Assembly (NCBI GenBank): GCA_030066905.1
Contig: JASJAR010000009.1
Span: forward strand, 30,822 to 94,821
DNA from: Paracoccaceae bacterium
GTDB taxonomy: Bacteria; Pseudomonadota; Alphaproteobacteria; Rhodobacterales; Rhodobacteraceae
Length of the DNA stretch: 64,000 nt
Direction: 5' to 3'
Below are positions 25,342 through 35,589 of the stretch, piece after piece. Position 1 is the stretch's first letter; the number at the start of each line of letters is the position of its first letter. A model generated the notes under the pieces. That model searched no databases and had not been told where the DNA came from. It saw only the letters and a program-made list of their open reading frames with translations. The position numbers and the translations under genes are program-made.

Positions 25342-27081
25342 ATGGCTGACGCAGCCGTCCACGGCCACGATCACGAGGACAAGCGGGGCTTCTTCACCCG
25401 CTGGTTCATGTCGACGAACCACAAAGACATCGGCATCCTCTATCTCTTCACCTCCGGCATCGTCGGCTTCATCGCGGTGGCCTTCACGATCTACATGCGC
25501 ATGGAGCTCATGGAGCCCGGCGTGCAGTATATGTGCGCCGAGGGCGCGCGGATGATCGCCAATGGCGAATGCGCCGATCCGAACGGACATCTCTGGAACG
25601 TGCTGATCACCGGCCACGGCATCCTGATGATGTTCTTCGTGGTCATCCCCGCGCTCTTCGGCGGGTTTGGCAATTATTTCATGCCTTTGCATATCGGCGC
25701 GCCCGATATGGCCTTCCCGCGGCTCAACAACCTCTCGTATTGGCTCTATGTGGCGGGCACCTCGCTGGCAGTGGCCTCGCTCCTCTCACCGGGGGGCAAC
25801 GGACAGCTTGGCTCGGGTGTCGGCTGGGTGCTCTACCCGCCCTTATCGACCACCGAGGCCGGCTATTCGATGGATCTGGCGATCTTCGCCGTCCACCTCT
25901 CGGGCGCCTCGTCGATCCTCGGCGCGATCAACATGATCACGACCTTTCTGAACATGCGCGCGCCCGGCATGACGCTCTTCAAGGTGCCGCTCTTTGCCTG
26001 GTCGATCTTCGTCACCGCCTGGCTCATTCTTCTGGCCCTGCCGGTGCTCGCGGGTGCCATCACGATGCTCCTGACCGACCGCAACTTCGGGACGACCTTC
26101 TTCGACCCCGCCGGCGGCGGCGACCCGGTGCTCTACCAGCACATCCTGTGGTTCTTCGGGCACCCGGAAGTCTACATCATCATCCTGCCGGCCTTCGGGG
26201 TGATCTCCCATGTGATCGCCACCTTCTCCAGGAAGCCCGTCTTCGGCTACCTGCCCATGGTCTGGGCGATGATCGCCATCGGCGCCTTGGGCTTCGTCGT
26301 CTGGGCGCACCATATGTACACGGTTGGGATGTCGCTCCGGCAGCAGACCTATTTCATGCTGGCGACCATGGTCATCGCGGTGCCGACAGGGGTGAAGATC
26401 TTCTCGTGGATCGCGACGATGTGGGGCGGCTCCATCGAGTTCAAAACCCCGATGCTCTGGGCCTTCGGCTTCCTCTTCCTCTTCACCGTTGGCGGGGTGA
26501 CGGGCATCGTCCTCTCCCAGGCCGGCGTCGACCGGGCCTATCACGACACCTACTACGTCGTCGCCCACTTCCACTACGTGATGAGCCTCGGCGCCGTCTT
26601 CGGCATCTTCGCCGCGATCTATTACTGGATCGGGAAGATGTCGGGGCGCCAATACCCCGAATTCTGGGGCAAGGTGCATTTCTGGATGATGTTCATCGGC
26701 TCGAACATCACCTTCTTCCCCCAGCACTTCCTCGGCCGCCAGGGGATGCCGCGGCGCTACATCGACTATCCGGAGGCCTATGCCTACTGGAACTACATCT
26801 CCTCGATCGGCGCCTTCATCGCCTTCGCCTCGTTCCTTCTATTCATCTGCATCGTGTTCTACACACTGACCCGGGGGGCTCGGGTCACCGAGCCCAACTA
26901 CTGGAACCCCCATGCCGACACCCTGGAATGGACCCTTCCCAACCCGCCGCCGGAGCACACCTTCGAGACGCTGCCCAAGCGTGAGGATTGGGACACTGAT
27001 CACGGTCATTACCCAACCGTTCAGGAATGGGCCGAAGGGAGCCATCCCGAAAGCGCGGCACCCGAAGCGCTCAAGCCTTAA
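25342..27081 (+). CDS. ctaD: Cytochrome c oxidase subunit I (aa3 type)
   Basis: Catalytic haem-copper subunit of the terminal oxidase, 579 residues and 12 membrane helices. It starts at ATG 25342 behind AGGAGGG. Landmarks are [14 protein letters not shown] at the N-terminus, the [17 protein letters not shown]u-B His/Tyr motif, [15 protein letters not shown], and the [22 protein letters not shown] [17 protein letters not shown] haem ligands. Subunits II and III are not in this window. A strong terminator follows directly, so it is a single-gene transcript. Confidence 0.97.
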   Translation: MADAAVHGHDHEDKRGFFTRWFMSTNHKDIGILYLFTSGIVGFIAVAFTIYMRMELMEPGVQYMCAEGARMIANGECADPNGHLWNVLITGHGILMMFFVVIPALFGGFGNYFMPLHIGAPDMAFPRLNNLSYWLYVAGTSLAVASLLSPGGNGQLGSGVGWVLYPPLSTTEAGYSMDLAIFAVHLSGASSILGAINMITTFLNMRAPGMTLFKVPLFAWSIFVTAWLILLALPVLAGAITMLLTDRNFGTTFFDPAGGGDPVLYQHILWFFGHPEVYIIILPAFGVISHVIATFSRKPVFGYLPMVWAMIAIGALGFVVWAHHMYTVGMSLRQQTYFMLATMVIAVPTGVKIFSWIATMWGGSIEFKTPMLWAFGFLFLFTVGGVTGIVLSQAGVDRAYHDTYYVVAHFHYVMSLGAVFGIFAAIYYWIGKMSGRQYPEFWGKVHFWMMFIGSNITFFPQHFLGRQGMPRRYIDYPEAYAYWNYISSIGAFIAFASFLLFICIVFYTLTRGARVTEPNYWNPHADTLEWTLPNPPPEHTFETLPKREDWDTDHGHYPTVQEWAEGSHPESAAPEALKP

Positions 27082-27103
27082 GGGTCAGCGACTGAGCACC
27101 GGG

Positions 27104-27131
27104 AGGCCCCGATACCCTCGGGGCCTTTTTT
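27104..27131 (+). terminator. Rho-independent terminator of ctaD
   Basis: AGGCCCCGA (27104-27112), loop TACCC, TCGGGGCCT (27118-27126), then a run of T to 27131. It begins 22 bases after the ctaD stop codon. Perfect 9-bp stem and T tract. Confidence 0.92.
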
Positions 27132-27245
27132 CGTTCTGACCGGCCGACGCGCTTTCGGCGGTGTTGGACGTGTCGGTATCGCTTCGATGTGCTTGGAGCC
27201 ATTTCAGGCTTGAGCGGACGTTGGGCCCGCGCCTTTGAGAACCCG

Positions 27246-27316
27246 TCCCGGGCTCGACCCGGGACCTCCATCGGCATCGCGCTTCACGGGGTTCGAGGCC
27301 CCGGGCCAAGCCCGGG
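27246..27316. repeat. Intergenic palindromic repeat pair (CCCGGG type)
   Basis: In the 323-base gap between ctaD and the SDR gene, TCCCGGG-CTCGA-CCCGGGA (27246-27264) and CCCGGGC-CAA-GCCCGGG (27300-27316) form two strong hairpins. The wording (CCCGTCCCGGG...CCCGGGAC) is like the element at 35417-35517 and resembles dispersed palindromes common between genes of alphaproteobacteria. No gene is seen in the rest of the gap. Confidence 0.65.
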
Positions 27317-27404
27317 ACGCGTGCCCTTGCCAATTCGCCGTCCGACGTTTCCAAGCTCGCTCAAGGGCGGCAACGCGCGATCCGTTTCAGGCGACGCGCA
27401 TCCC

Positions 27405-28256
27405 TCACGCGCCGTTCCCGGCGATGAACGCCGCGAAAGCCTCGGTGTAGTCGGGATGCCAGCGGCTGAGCGGCGGCCGGTTCTCGATGATATCGCCGAT
27501 GGCCCAGGCCATGCGCTTTTCGTCGAGGTCCCGCGGCACGTCGTTGTCGGGGCACAGAATATAGAAATCCCGCCGATTGAGGCTCTCGATGAAGAACTCC
27601 GCGGTCTCGTCGGGCGTCCAGGCCGCGGCGGGTTTGGGGTCGCCCTCCTTCGCGCCTGTCAGCGGGGTAAAGACGTAACCCGGGATCAGAAGATGGGCGG
27701 TGAGGGCCGCGCCTTCTATGTTGCGCAACTCATGGGCCAGAGCCTCGGTAAACGCTTTCAGCCCGGCCTTGGAGACGTTGTAGGCCGGGTTTCCGGGCGG
27801 CGTGGTGATCCCCTGTTTCGAGCCGGTGTTGACGATGGCACCGGGCCGGCCCCGTTCGATCATCCGCGGCGCGAAGACCTGGGTGCCGTGGATCGGGCCC
27901 CAAAGGTTCACGCCGAGCGTCGCCGCCCAGGGGTCCTCCGACCCGATGCAGGAGGAGCCGATCTCCATGCCTGCATTGTTCATCAGGATGTCGGTGCCAC
28001 CGAAGCGCCCGGCGACCGCGGCCTCCAGCGCCACCAGCGCCGCGCGGTCCGAGACATCCGTCACCGCAGTCAGGACCTCTGCCGCCCCCGCTTCGGCGAG
28101 GGCCGTCTCCGCGGCGGCGAGCCTGTCCTCGGCGCGGTCGGCAATGGCGACCCGCATGCCCATCCCGGCAAAGCGCTTCGCTGCCGCGAGACCGATGCCG
28201 GAGGCGCCTCCGGTGACCACGGCGACGGATTGGGCTGTCAGGGCGGGATGGGTCAT
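27405..28256 (-). CDS. Short-chain dehydrogenase/reductase
   Basis: A 283-residue NAD(P)-dependent oxidoreductase of the classical SDR family. It starts at ATG 28256 behind AAGGAGG. Motifs: TGGASGIG (cofactor), NNAG, NTGSKQG with the catalytic Ser, and YNVSK with catalytic Tyr and Lys. The C-terminal extension after IPGYVFTPL is longer than in minimal SDRs. The substrate is not predictable from the sequence. The flanking genes do not suggest a pathway. Confidence 0.92.
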   Translation of the reverse strand: MTHPALTAQSVAVVTGGASGIGLAAAKRFAGMGMRVAIADRAEDRLAAAETALAEAGAAEVLTAVTDVSDRAALVALEAAVAGRFGGTDILMNNAGMEIGSSCIGSEDPWAATLGVNLWGPIHGTQVFAPRMIERGRPGAIVNTGSKQGITTPPGNPAYNVSKAGLKAFTEALAHELRNIEGAALTAHLLIPGYVFTPLTGAKEGDPKPAAAWTPDETAEFFIESLNRRDFYILCPDNDVPRDLDEKRMAWAIGDIIENRPPLSRWHPDYTEAFAAFIAGNGA

Positions 28257-28438
28257 TGGCGGGTCCTCCTTGCTGGGACGAGCCTATGCCAAGCGGATCA
28301 GGGATGCGACCGGCTTCGGTCGGCATAGGCCGGACCCCAACAGGCGACCTCGCCCGGCCCGCGCGGCAACGTCGCACCGGATTTCGCTTTCGCGCCCGTT
28401 CGCTATATTTCCTGCAACCGACCGGACAAACCGCCAAG

Positions 28439-28909
28439 ATGCCCTACCGCTGGACCGAAACCCCGACCGAGACCACGCTCGACCTCTGGCCCCACCAGTC
28501 GATGACCCCGCGCGGGTTCACCTGGTTCATCGGCGCCACCGCCGCGCTCCTTGCGCTGCCGCTGATCGCGCTTCTGGGTTCCCCGGTGGTCTGGGTTCTC
28601 CTGGCGTTCTTCCTTGCCACCCTTGCCGCCCTCTGGTGGGCGCTCAGCGCCAATGTCGCAGCCCGGCACAGCCGGGAAGCCCTCACCGTTTCGCCGGACC
28701 GGATGCATCTTGCGCACCTGCCCGCGCGGGGCCCCGCCCTCGAATGGGAGGCGAATCCCCACTGGGTAACCGTGCATCTGCATCAGGACGGACCGGTGGA
28801 AAAATATCTCACCCTGCGCGGTAACGGGCGGGAGGTGGAACTGGGGTCCTTCCTAAGTCCCGAGGAACGCGAAGGACTTTTCGAGGACCTCACTCGCCTC
28901 CTGCGATAG
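28439..28909 (+). CDS. DUF2244 family membrane protein
   Basis: A 156-residue protein resembling the DUF2244 family, which is frequent in Rhodobacteraceae. Two membrane helices lie at about residues 25-70. A soluble C-terminal domain with LEWEANPHWVTVHLH, KYLTLRGNGREVELG and FLSPEERE follows, all family motifs. The start ATG 28439 matches the family N-terminus (MPYRWTET); the ribosome site is weak. Function unknown. Confidence 0.85.
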   Translation: MPYRWTETPTETTLDLWPHQSMTPRGFTWFIGATAALLALPLIALLGSPVVWVLLAFFLATLAALWWALSANVAARHSREALTVSPDRMHLAHLPARGPALEWEANPHWVTVHLHQDGPVEKYLTLRGNGREVELGSFLSPEEREGLFEDLTRLLR

Positions 28910-29104
28910 CGCGGCAGAAACACAACAGGTAGGGGGCAGACTTATCCACAAGCGGCAGATATAGTTGCCGCGCTGCGGCAAATCCCCCAGAATTGGCCTG
29001 TTCGCGCTACCTGGGTGCGAATCGAGGCAGTTTACGAGTGACAGAGTTCGGTATCCTCTGCCATCAGGCGGCCGGTCCGGGTGGGCCGGTCGCCACTGGC
29101 CTCC

Positions 29105-29569
29105 TCACTTCGTCAGACGCGCCTTCACCTCGGGGCCGACCTGGCCGAAATCGAGTTGCCCGGTGTACTTGCCCTTGAGCTCGGCCATCACCCGTCCCAT
29201 GTCGCGGATGCCCTCGGCTTTGGTCCTCGCGATGGCAGCGTCGATCGCAGCCGAGGTCTCGGCGGGGTCAAGCTGCTTCGGCAGGAAGGCTTCGAGCACC
29301 GAAATTTCCGCCTGTTCGGATTCGGCGAGTTCGAGCCGCCCGCCCTCTTCGTAGGCACGCACGCTTTCCTGCCGCTGTTTGACCATCTTGCCGAGGATCT
29401 GAAGGACATCGCCGTCGTCGATCCCCGTTTCGCTGTCGTCGCCGCCGCGCCGGGCGATCTCGCGATCCTTGATCGCGGCGTTGATCAGCCGCAGGGTCGA
29501 TACCCGCACGCTGTCCTTGGCCTTGATCGCTTCTTTCAGGTTCTCGTTGATCTTGGTTTGCAAGTCCAT
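29105..29569 (-). CDS. GatB/YqeY domain protein
   Basis: A 154-residue soluble helical protein related to the C-terminal tRNA-interacting domain of GatB. Motifs: KDSVRVSTLRLINAAIK, QRQESVRAYEEGGR, LPKQLDPAE, MGRVMAELK. ATG 29569 is chosen because AGGGGA lies about eight bases upstream and the protein then has the usual YqeY length; an ATG three codons upstream sits too close to that site. It is divergent from carA. The precise role of YqeY proteins is unclear. Confidence 0.92.
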   Translation of the reverse strand: MDLQTKINENLKEAIKAKDSVRVSTLRLINAAIKDREIARRGGDDSETGIDDGDVLQILGKMVKQRQESVRAYEEGGRLELAESEQAEISVLEAFLPKQLDPAETSAAIDAAIARTKAEGIRDMGRVMAELKGKYTGQLDFGQVGPEVKARLTK

Positions 29570-29742
29570 TGTCGTCATCCCCTGGGACGCCACGAGCACC
29601 GGCATATAGGGGATCGGCCGCGGGCAGACAACCGCCCGCCGCGGCCAAGGCCCTGTATTCAAACAAAAACCCAATCATACCAGCGGCTTGACCCGGGATT
29701 GGCTGCAAACTAGGTTCGCCCAACCCTGCCCGGAGCGCCCCC

Positions 29743-30903
29743 ATGCCAGACCAGAGACCGCCGACCGCCTGCCTCGCCCTCGCAGACGGGACGTTGTTCT
29801 TCGGTCAGGGCTTCGGGGCGACGGGGCATGTGACGGCCGAGCTCTGCTTCAACACCGCGATGACGGGCTACCAGGAGATCATGACCGACCCGTCCTATGC
29901 CGGTCAGATCGTAACGTTCACCTTTCCGCATATCGGCAATGTCGGGGCGAACACCGAGGACGAGGAGGCGACCGACCCCCATGCCGCGGGCATGGTCGTC
30001 CGCTGGGACCCGACGGACCCCTCGAACTGGCGGGCGGCGGACCATTTGTCGGACTGGCTGGCCCGCCGGGGCAAGCCCGGGATCGGCGGCCTCGACACCA
30101 GGCGGCTGACGCGGGCGATCCGCCAGCAGGGTGCGCCCCATGTGGCACTCTCCCACGATCCCGGCAGCGCGTTCGACATCGAAGCGCTCGTCGCCGCCGC
30201 GCGCGCCTTCCCGGGGCTCGAAGGCGCCGACCTCGCCCGGGAAGTCACCTGCGCCCAGTCCTATCGCTGGGACGAGACCCGCTGGGCCTGGCCCGACGGC
30301 TTCGGCAAGCGCACCGGCCCCGGCCACAAGGTCGTCGCGATCGACTATGGGGCGAAGCGCAACATCCTGCGCTGCCTGGCCTCGGCGGGCTGCGACGTGA
30401 CGGTGCTGCCGGCAACGGCGACGGCGGAGGATGTCCTCGCCCAGACCCCCGCGGGGCTCTTTCTGTCGAACGGGCCGGGCGACCCGGCGGCAACCGGCAC
30501 CTACGCCGTCCCGATGATCCGCGAGGTTCTCGAAAGGCGCGACATCCCGGTCTTCGGCATCTGTCTTGGCCACCAGATGCTGGCTCTCGCGCTCGGCGCA
30601 AAGACGATCAAGATGAACCACGGGCACCACGGCGCGAACCACCCGGTAAAAGACGTCGAGACCGGGAAGGTCGAGATCACCTCGATGAACCACGGCTTCA
30701 CCGTGGACGCGCAGACGCTGCCGCAGGGCGTTGTGGAAACCCATGTTTCGCTCTTCGACGGGTCGAATTGCGGGATCCGGATGAAAGACCGGCCGGTCTT
30801 TTCGGTGCAGTACCACCCCGAAGCCAGCCCCGGTCCGCAGGACAGCTACTACCTGTTCGAGCGGTTCGCGGCGGCGATGGACGCGGTGCGGAGCCCGGCC
30901 TGA
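29743..30903 (+). CDS. carA: Carbamoyl-phosphate synthase small subunit
   Basis: The glutamine amidotransferase subunit that supplies ammonia for carbamoyl phosphate in arginine and pyrimidine synthesis; 386 residues. N-terminal CPSase small-chain domain (GQGFGATGHVTAELCFNTAM) followed by a class I glutaminase with nucleophile Cys in FGICLGHQMLALA and catalytic His/Glu in YHPEASPGP. The large subunit gene is not adjacent in this window. Confidence 0.97.
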   Translation: MPDQRPPTACLALADGTLFFGQGFGATGHVTAELCFNTAMTGYQEIMTDPSYAGQIVTFTFPHIGNVGANTEDEEATDPHAAGMVVRWDPTDPSNWRAADHLSDWLARRGKPGIGGLDTRRLTRAIRQQGAPHVALSHDPGSAFDIEALVAAARAFPGLEGADLAREVTCAQSYRWDETRWAWPDGFGKRTGPGHKVVAIDYGAKRNILRCLASAGCDVTVLPATATAEDVLAQTPAGLFLSNGPGDPAATGTYAVPMIREVLERRDIPVFGICLGHQMLALALGAKTIKMNHGHHGANHPVKDVETGKVEITSMNHGFTVDAQTLPQGVVETHVSLFDGSNCGIRMKDRPVFSVQYHPEASPGPQDSYYLFERFAAAMDAVRSPA

Positions 30904-30974
30904 CCTGCCGCACTTAACCCCGCCTTAACCACGAGGCCGCTACGCCCCCGGACAGACTGGACGGGAGCAAGGGC

Positions 30975-32726
30975 ATGAGCGAGAGGTCGGGGCGGATGCC
31001 CGCTTGCCCGTCGCCGGTCCGGCAGCAGAGACCTTTCGCAGACAATCTGCCCCATCCGCCGCAGCGTCCGGCGGGGGTGCCCGAACCGACCTACGGGCGC
31101 TTGCCTTTCCCGGAAGGGGGCCCGGATGCGGGGCTTCTCGATGCGTTGGGGGCGGACCGGGCGATCCGCGACGGGGTTCTGCCCTGGCGCCGGGCGGGTG
31201 CTGTGACAATCGTCGGGGCGACCTCGCCGTCGCAGGCTGAACGCAAACGTGGCGCGCTCGAAGCGCTTTTCGGCCCGGTGGCCCTGGCAGAAACCTCTTT
31301 TGCCGACATCGAAAGCGCGGTCCTCGCAATCCGCCGCGGCTGCCTCGCCAGCCGCGCCGAAGAGCGGACGGACGAAGCCCTGAGTTGCCGCGGGATCGGG
31401 CAGGGTCGATTGCCTTATGTGCTGGCGGCGGCGGCGGCGTTCACCGCCCTTGCCCTTCTCCTCGCACCGGCGACGGTCGCGGGCGTGCTGGTCTTCTGGG
31501 CGGCAGGCTGGCTCCTGGCCTCCACGCTCCTGCGGCTGGCGGCCGCCTTCGCAGCGGAGCCCGACAGGCCGCCGCCCCCGGCCCTCCCCCCCGACGGCCT
31601 GCCGACGATCTCCTGCCTCGTCCCGGTCTTTCGCGAACGCGACATCGCGGGCCATCTCATCGACCGTCTGTCGCGGCTCGACTACCCGCCCGACAAGCTC
31701 GAAATCTGCCTCATCGTCGAAAAGCGCGACGTGATCACCCGCGCCGCGATCACGCGGGCGGACCTGCCCCGCTCCATGCGCCTCATCGTCGTGCCTCCCG
31801 GCAACCTCCAGACAAAGCCCCGGGCCCTGAACTATGCCCTCGATTTCACCTCAGGAGACATCGTCGGGATCTACGACGCCGAAGACGCCCCCGCATTTGA
31901 CCAGCTCCGGGTCGTGGCCGAGCGCTTCGCGACGGCGGGTCGGGACGTTGCCTGCCTCCAGGGGCGGCTCGACTTCTACAACCCGCGGACCAATTGGCTC
32001 GCGCGGTGCTTTGCGATCGATTATGCGGTCTGGTTCCGGGTCATCCTGCCGGGGTTGTCGCGCCTCGGCCTGCCGGTACCGCTCGGCGGGACCACGCTCT
32101 TTTTTCGCCGCGACGTTCTCAACCGCCTGGGCGGGTGGGACGCTCACAATGTGACCGAGGATGCCGATCTCGGCCTGCGCCTGTCGCGCATGGGATGGCG
32201 GACCGAACTCATCCCGACGGTGACCGAGGAAGAAGCCAATTGCCGCCTCTGGCCCTGGATCCGCCAACGCTCCCGCTGGATCAAGGGGTATGCGATGACC
32301 TGGGCGGTCCATATGCAGCGGCCCCGGACGCTGCTTTCCGACCTCGGTCTTTGGGGTTTTGTCGGGTTTCAGATCGTGTTTCTGGGCTCGCTCTCGCAGT
32401 TCGTTCTGGCACCGTTTCTGTGGTCGTTCTGGCTCGTCTTGTTCGGCGCGCCGCATCCGGTGGCAAGCGCCCTGCCGCACGGCGTCATCGTGGCGCTGGC
32501 GACCCTGTTTCTGGCGGCCGAAGTCGGCAACGTCGCCCTCGGCGCATGGGCCTGTCGCGGACCGCGCCACCGCTGGCTGATCCCCTGGGTTCCGACGATG
32601 CATTTCTACTTCCCGCTCGCCGCCGTCGCCTCCTGGAAGGGCCTGGCCGAGATCGTGTCCCGCCCGTTTTTCTGGGACAAGACCGAGCACGGCGAACACG
32701 GCACCGACATGGTACCGGAGACCTAG
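30975..32726 (+). CDS. Membrane glycosyltransferase family 2 with GspE-N-like N-terminus
   Basis: A processive-type GT2 enzyme of 583 residues. Residues about 45-140 look like a GspE N-terminal (MshEN-like) domain. Two membrane helices lie at about 150-190. The catalytic domain (about 205-430) carries CLVPVFRERD, YDAEDAP (the DxD-type motif), TEDADLGLR (the catalytic-base TED motif) and QRSRWIKGY (the QxxRW acceptor motif). Further membrane helices follow (about 455-560). It probably adds sugars to an extracellular polysaccharide or glycolipid. It is convergent with the GntR gene and overlaps it by four bases. Confidence 0.9.
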   Translation: MSERSGRMPACPSPVRQQRPFADNLPHPPQRPAGVPEPTYGRLPFPEGGPDAGLLDALGADRAIRDGVLPWRRAGAVTIVGATSPSQAERKRGALEALFGPVALAETSFADIESAVLAIRRGCLASRAEERTDEALSCRGIGQGRLPYVLAAAAAFTALALLLAPATVAGVLVFWAAGWLLASTLLRLAAAFAAEPDRPPPPALPPDGLPTISCLVPVFRERDIAGHLIDRLSRLDYPPDKLEICLIVEKRDVITRAAITRADLPRSMRLIVVPPGNLQTKPRALNYALDFTSGDIVGIYDAEDAPAFDQLRVVAERFATAGRDVACLQGRLDFYNPRTNWLARCFAIDYAVWFRVILPGLSRLGLPVPLGGTTLFFRRDVLNRLGGWDAHNVTEDADLGLRLSRMGWRTELIPTVTEEEANCRLWPWIRQRSRWIKGYAMTWAVHMQRPRTLLSDLGLWGFVGFQIVFLGSLSQFVLAPFLWSFWLVLFGAPHPVASALPHGVIVALATLFLAAEVGNVALGAWACRGPRHRWLIPWVPTMHFYFPLAAVASWKGLAEIVSRPFFWDKTEHGEHGTDMVPET

Positions 32727-33373
32727 CCTTCGCTTTCGGCCACCCGCTCGAGCCGGGTTTCGAAGGCCTTCGAGATATGCGCCTTCAGCGCGGCATAGGC
32801 GGCATCCCCGTCCCGGGCCTCGATGGCATCGACGATGGCGACGTGCTCGCCAAGCGCCCGCTCGCCGCGGCCCGTCGCCGAAAGCGATGTCGTGGCCATC
32901 AGCGCCATCGACCGGTAGACGAGGTCGAGCTGCTGGACGAGATAGCGGTTGTGGGAGGCCAGATGCACTTGCCGGTGAAACCGCCGGTTCGCCCGCGACA
33001 GGGCCGCCGGGTCGCCGAGAAGCCCCCGGTCGTCGGCGATCATCCGGCGCAGGACCCGCACCTCCTCCTCCGTGGCGTGCTGCGCGGCGAGGCGGGCGGC
33101 GAGCCCCTCGAGCTCGGAGCGCACCACATAGAGCTCGGCCATCTGGTTGTGGTCGAGCGAGGCGACGATCAGGCTCCGCCCGTCCCGGGCCAGAAGCGAC
33201 TGCGTCTCCAGCCGCTGGAGCGCCTCGCGGATCGGGGTCCGCGACACTCCGAAGCGGTCTGCCAGTTCGGATTCCACCAGCCGGTCACCGGGCTTGTAGG
33301 TCCCGATGTCAATGGCGTGCAGGATAAGCTCATAGGCATCGCGATGCCCGGTCTTGCCGTCGTCCATCGTCAA
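32723..33373 (-). CDS. GntR-family regulator (FadR/FCD type)
   Basis: A 216-residue regulator. N-terminal winged helix (GTYKPGDRLVESELADRF and VSRTPIREALQRLE) and an all-helical C-terminal FCD domain with the metal/ligand histidines in RFHRQVH, H-VAIVDAIE and ALKAHI. It starts at ATG 33373 with GGGGAG six bases upstream. FCD regulators usually respond to small organic acids. The target is unknown; the upstream HAD gene is divergent. Confidence 0.92.
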   Translation of the reverse strand: MTMDDGKTGHRDAYELILHAIDIGTYKPGDRLVESELADRFGVSRTPIREALQRLETQSLLARDGRSLIVASLDHNQMAELYVVRSELEGLAARLAAQHATEEEVRVLRRMIADDRGLLGDPAALSRANRRFHRQVHLASHNRYLVQQLDLVYRSMALMATTSLSATGRGERALGEHVAIVDAIEARDGDAAYAALKAHISKAFETRLERVAESEG

Positions 33374-33464
33374 CTCCCCTCAACGCGCCGAAGTGTAATG
33401 ACGCGGCCGCGCCACGCCAAGCTGTCCGTTGCGGACGGGTGCGCCAGCCTGTAGCCCCTGCCCC

Positions 33465-34127
33465 ATGCCCCGCGACGCCTTCGCCGCCGAATTCAGACAT
33501 GTCGAGCATTGGGTCTTCGACCTCGACAATACGCTCTACCCACCCTCGGCCCGGCTTTTCGACCAGATCGAGGCGCGGATGACCGATTGGGTCATGGAGG
33601 AACTCGACGTCGCGCGTGGCGAGGCGGACCGGCTGCGCCGCCACTACTGGCAGCTTTACGGCACGACGCTGGCGGGGCTCATAACCGAACACGGGGTCGA
33701 TCCCGCCCCCTACCTGACTCATGTCCACGACATCTCGCTCGACCATCTTGACGCCGACGACGAATTGCGGACCGCCATCGCGGCGCTGCCGGGCCGCCGG
33801 ATCGTCTATACCAACGGCTCGGCGGACTATGCCGGCCGGGTGCTGGCCGCGCGCGGGCTCGCCGGGCTCTTCGACGCGGTCTTCGGTGTCGAGGATGCAG
33901 GCTTTCACCCCAAGCCGGAGGCCCGGGCCTTTGCGGCGGTCTTTGCGAAGGCCGACCTCGACCCCGCCCGCGGCGCGATGTTCGAAGACGACCCGCGCAA
34001 CCTCGCCGTGCCCCACGCCCTCGGCATGCGCACCGTCCATGTCGCACCCGGGCCGGCGCCTGCGGACCATATCCACCATCACACCGACGACCTTGCGGCG
34101 TTTCTGTCGCAGTTGGTCGATGGCTGA
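33465..34127 (+). CDS. HAD-family pyrimidine 5'-nucleotidase-like phosphatase
   Basis: A 220-residue soluble phosphatase. HAD motif I WVFDLDNTLYPPS, motif II VYTNGS, motif III lysine in FHPKPEARAF, and motif IV MFEDDPRNL. The DLDNTLY wording and helical cap match the pyrimidine 5'-nucleotidase (SDT1-like) subgroup. The start ATG 33465 fits the family N-terminus. Twenty bases separate it from the following FAD hydroxylase gene, so they may be cotranscribed. Confidence 0.9.
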   Translation: MPRDAFAAEFRHVEHWVFDLDNTLYPPSARLFDQIEARMTDWVMEELDVARGEADRLRRHYWQLYGTTLAGLITEHGVDPAPYLTHVHDISLDHLDADDELRTAIAALPGRRIVYTNGSADYAGRVLAARGLAGLFDAVFGVEDAGFHPKPEARAFAAVFAKADLDPARGAMFEDDPRNLAVPHALGMRTVHVAPGPAPADHIHHHTDDLAAFLSQLVDG

Positions 34128-34147
34128 TCCGGCCTAAGGTCTGGCCC

Positions 34148-35338
34148 ATGGAACGCAGCGACGTTTTCATCTCCGGCGCCGGCATTGCCGGCCTGACCGC
34201 GGCGGCGGTGCTCGCCCGGCGCGGGCTGAGCGTGACCATCGCCGATCCCGCCCCGCCGGAGGGTTCGGCGTCCGACCCCGGCGCCGATCTGCGCTCGACC
34301 GCCTTTCTCCAACCGGCCCGGGCTTTGTTCGAGGAGGCCGGGCTCTGGGCGGCACTGGCGCCGGAAGCCACCGCCCTTCAGACCCTGCGGGTGATCGACA
34401 CCGCCGGAGACCCGCCGCAGGCGCGCACCGTCAGGAGTTTCGAGGCCGCCGAAATCTCGGACGCGCCCTTCGGATGGAACCTGCCGAACTGGCTCACGCG
34501 CAAGGTGCTGACCGAGGCGCTGGCGGTGACCCCGGGGGTGGATCTCCGCCTCGGTACGGCCTTTGAAAGCATCCTGACCCGCGAGCGCGAGGCACGCATC
34601 CGGCTCACCGACGGCACCCGCCTCATCGCCCGGCTCGCCATCGCCGCCGACGGGCGCGCCTCGCCCCTGCGCGCCGGCCTCGGGATCGGCACCACGACGA
34701 CGCGCTATGGCCAGAAGGCGCTTGCCTTCTCGGTCACCCACGAGGTGCCCCACGAGAACGTCTCGACCGAACTCTACCACCGGGGCGGCGCCTTCGTTCT
34801 CGTCCCGCTTCCCGACCACGACGGCAAGCCCGCCTCGGCGGTCGTCTGGATGCAGGACGGGCGCGACGCGCTCGAGACCGCTGCCCTCTCCGGAGGGGAC
34901 TTCGACGCCCGCGCCACCGAACGCTCAACCGGCGTCCTTGGTCATCTCACCCGGATCGGCGGGCTCCGGATCTGGCCCGTCATCACGCAAACCGCCGATG
35001 AAATCGTCGCCGAGCGGGTGGCGATCCTCGCCGAGGCGGCCCATGTGATGCCGCCCATCGGCGCGCAGGGGCTCAACACCTCTCTCAACGACGTTGCGAG
35101 CCTCGTCGCCGCTATCGACGCCCGGCCGGGCGATCCCGGGGCACGGGAGGTGCTCGACCGCTTTGCCCGCGACCGCGAGCGCGACATCCGGGTCCGGGCG
35201 AGCGTGATCGATTTCTACAACCGGCTCTGCCGCTCAGGCGACGCGCCGGTCCAGGCGTTGCGGTCGGCCGGCCTGAAGCTCGTCCACGACATCGCGCCCC
35301 TGCGCCGGGCAGTGATGACCGCCGGGCTCGGCGGCTAG
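34148..35338 (+). CDS. UbiH/Coq6-type FAD-dependent hydroxylase
   Basis: A 396-residue flavoprotein monooxygenase of the ubiquinone-biosynthesis hydroxylase family. N-terminal FAD loop ISGAGIAGLTAAAVLARRG, middle ADGRASPLR (the DG motif), and C-terminal FAD-contact segment AEAAHVMPPIGAQGLN, where GDAAH is the more common form. It is probably one of the ring hydroxylases of ubiquinone synthesis; which ring position cannot be told (UbiH, UbiF, UbiL or UbiM type). Confidence 0.9.
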   Translation: MERSDVFISGAGIAGLTAAAVLARRGLSVTIADPAPPEGSASDPGADLRSTAFLQPARALFEEAGLWAALAPEATALQTLRVIDTAGDPPQARTVRSFEAAEISDAPFGWNLPNWLTRKVLTEALAVTPGVDLRLGTAFESILTREREARIRLTDGTRLIARLAIAADGRASPLRAGLGIGTTTTRYGQKALAFSVTHEVPHENVSTELYHRGGAFVLVPLPDHDGKPASAVVWMQDGRDALETAALSGGDFDARATERSTGVLGHLTRIGGLRIWPVITQTADEIVAERVAILAEAAHVMPPIGAQGLNTSLNDVASLVAAIDARPGDPGAREVLDRFARDRERDIRVRASVIDFYNRLCRSGDAPVQALRSAGLKLVHDIAPLRRAVMTAGLGG

Positions 35339-35416
35339 GCGGGGGCCTCATCGACCGAACCTGTTCGTCTGTATCGGGGCTGACCCGAATGCTCGTCTGT
35401 CCGACCAAACCTCAGA

Positions 35417-35517
35417 GCAAGCCCGTCCCGGGCCTGACCCGGGGCCCCGACGAGCCGAGCGCGCCATCGGCCTGAGGCCCCGGATCGGGCCCGGGGCGGG
35501 TTGCGCGTCGGGCTTGC
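35417..35517. repeat. Intergenic palindromic element with 9-bp inverted ends
   Basis: A 101-base element between the hydroxylase and aminotransferase genes, bounded by GCAAGCCCG (35417-35425) and CGGGCTTGC (35509-35517). Inside are TCCCGGG..., CCCGGGGCC and GGCCCCGG...CCCGGGGC palindromic pieces. Its inner text resembles the element at 27246-27316. No coding potential is supported in the 250-base gap. Confidence 0.65.
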
Positions 35518-35589
35518 CCGCGACAAAGCCCCAACCCTCGATCCATGCCTGGAACGGCCGTCCGGGGTTCAATCGAGCCGCGTCCCGCT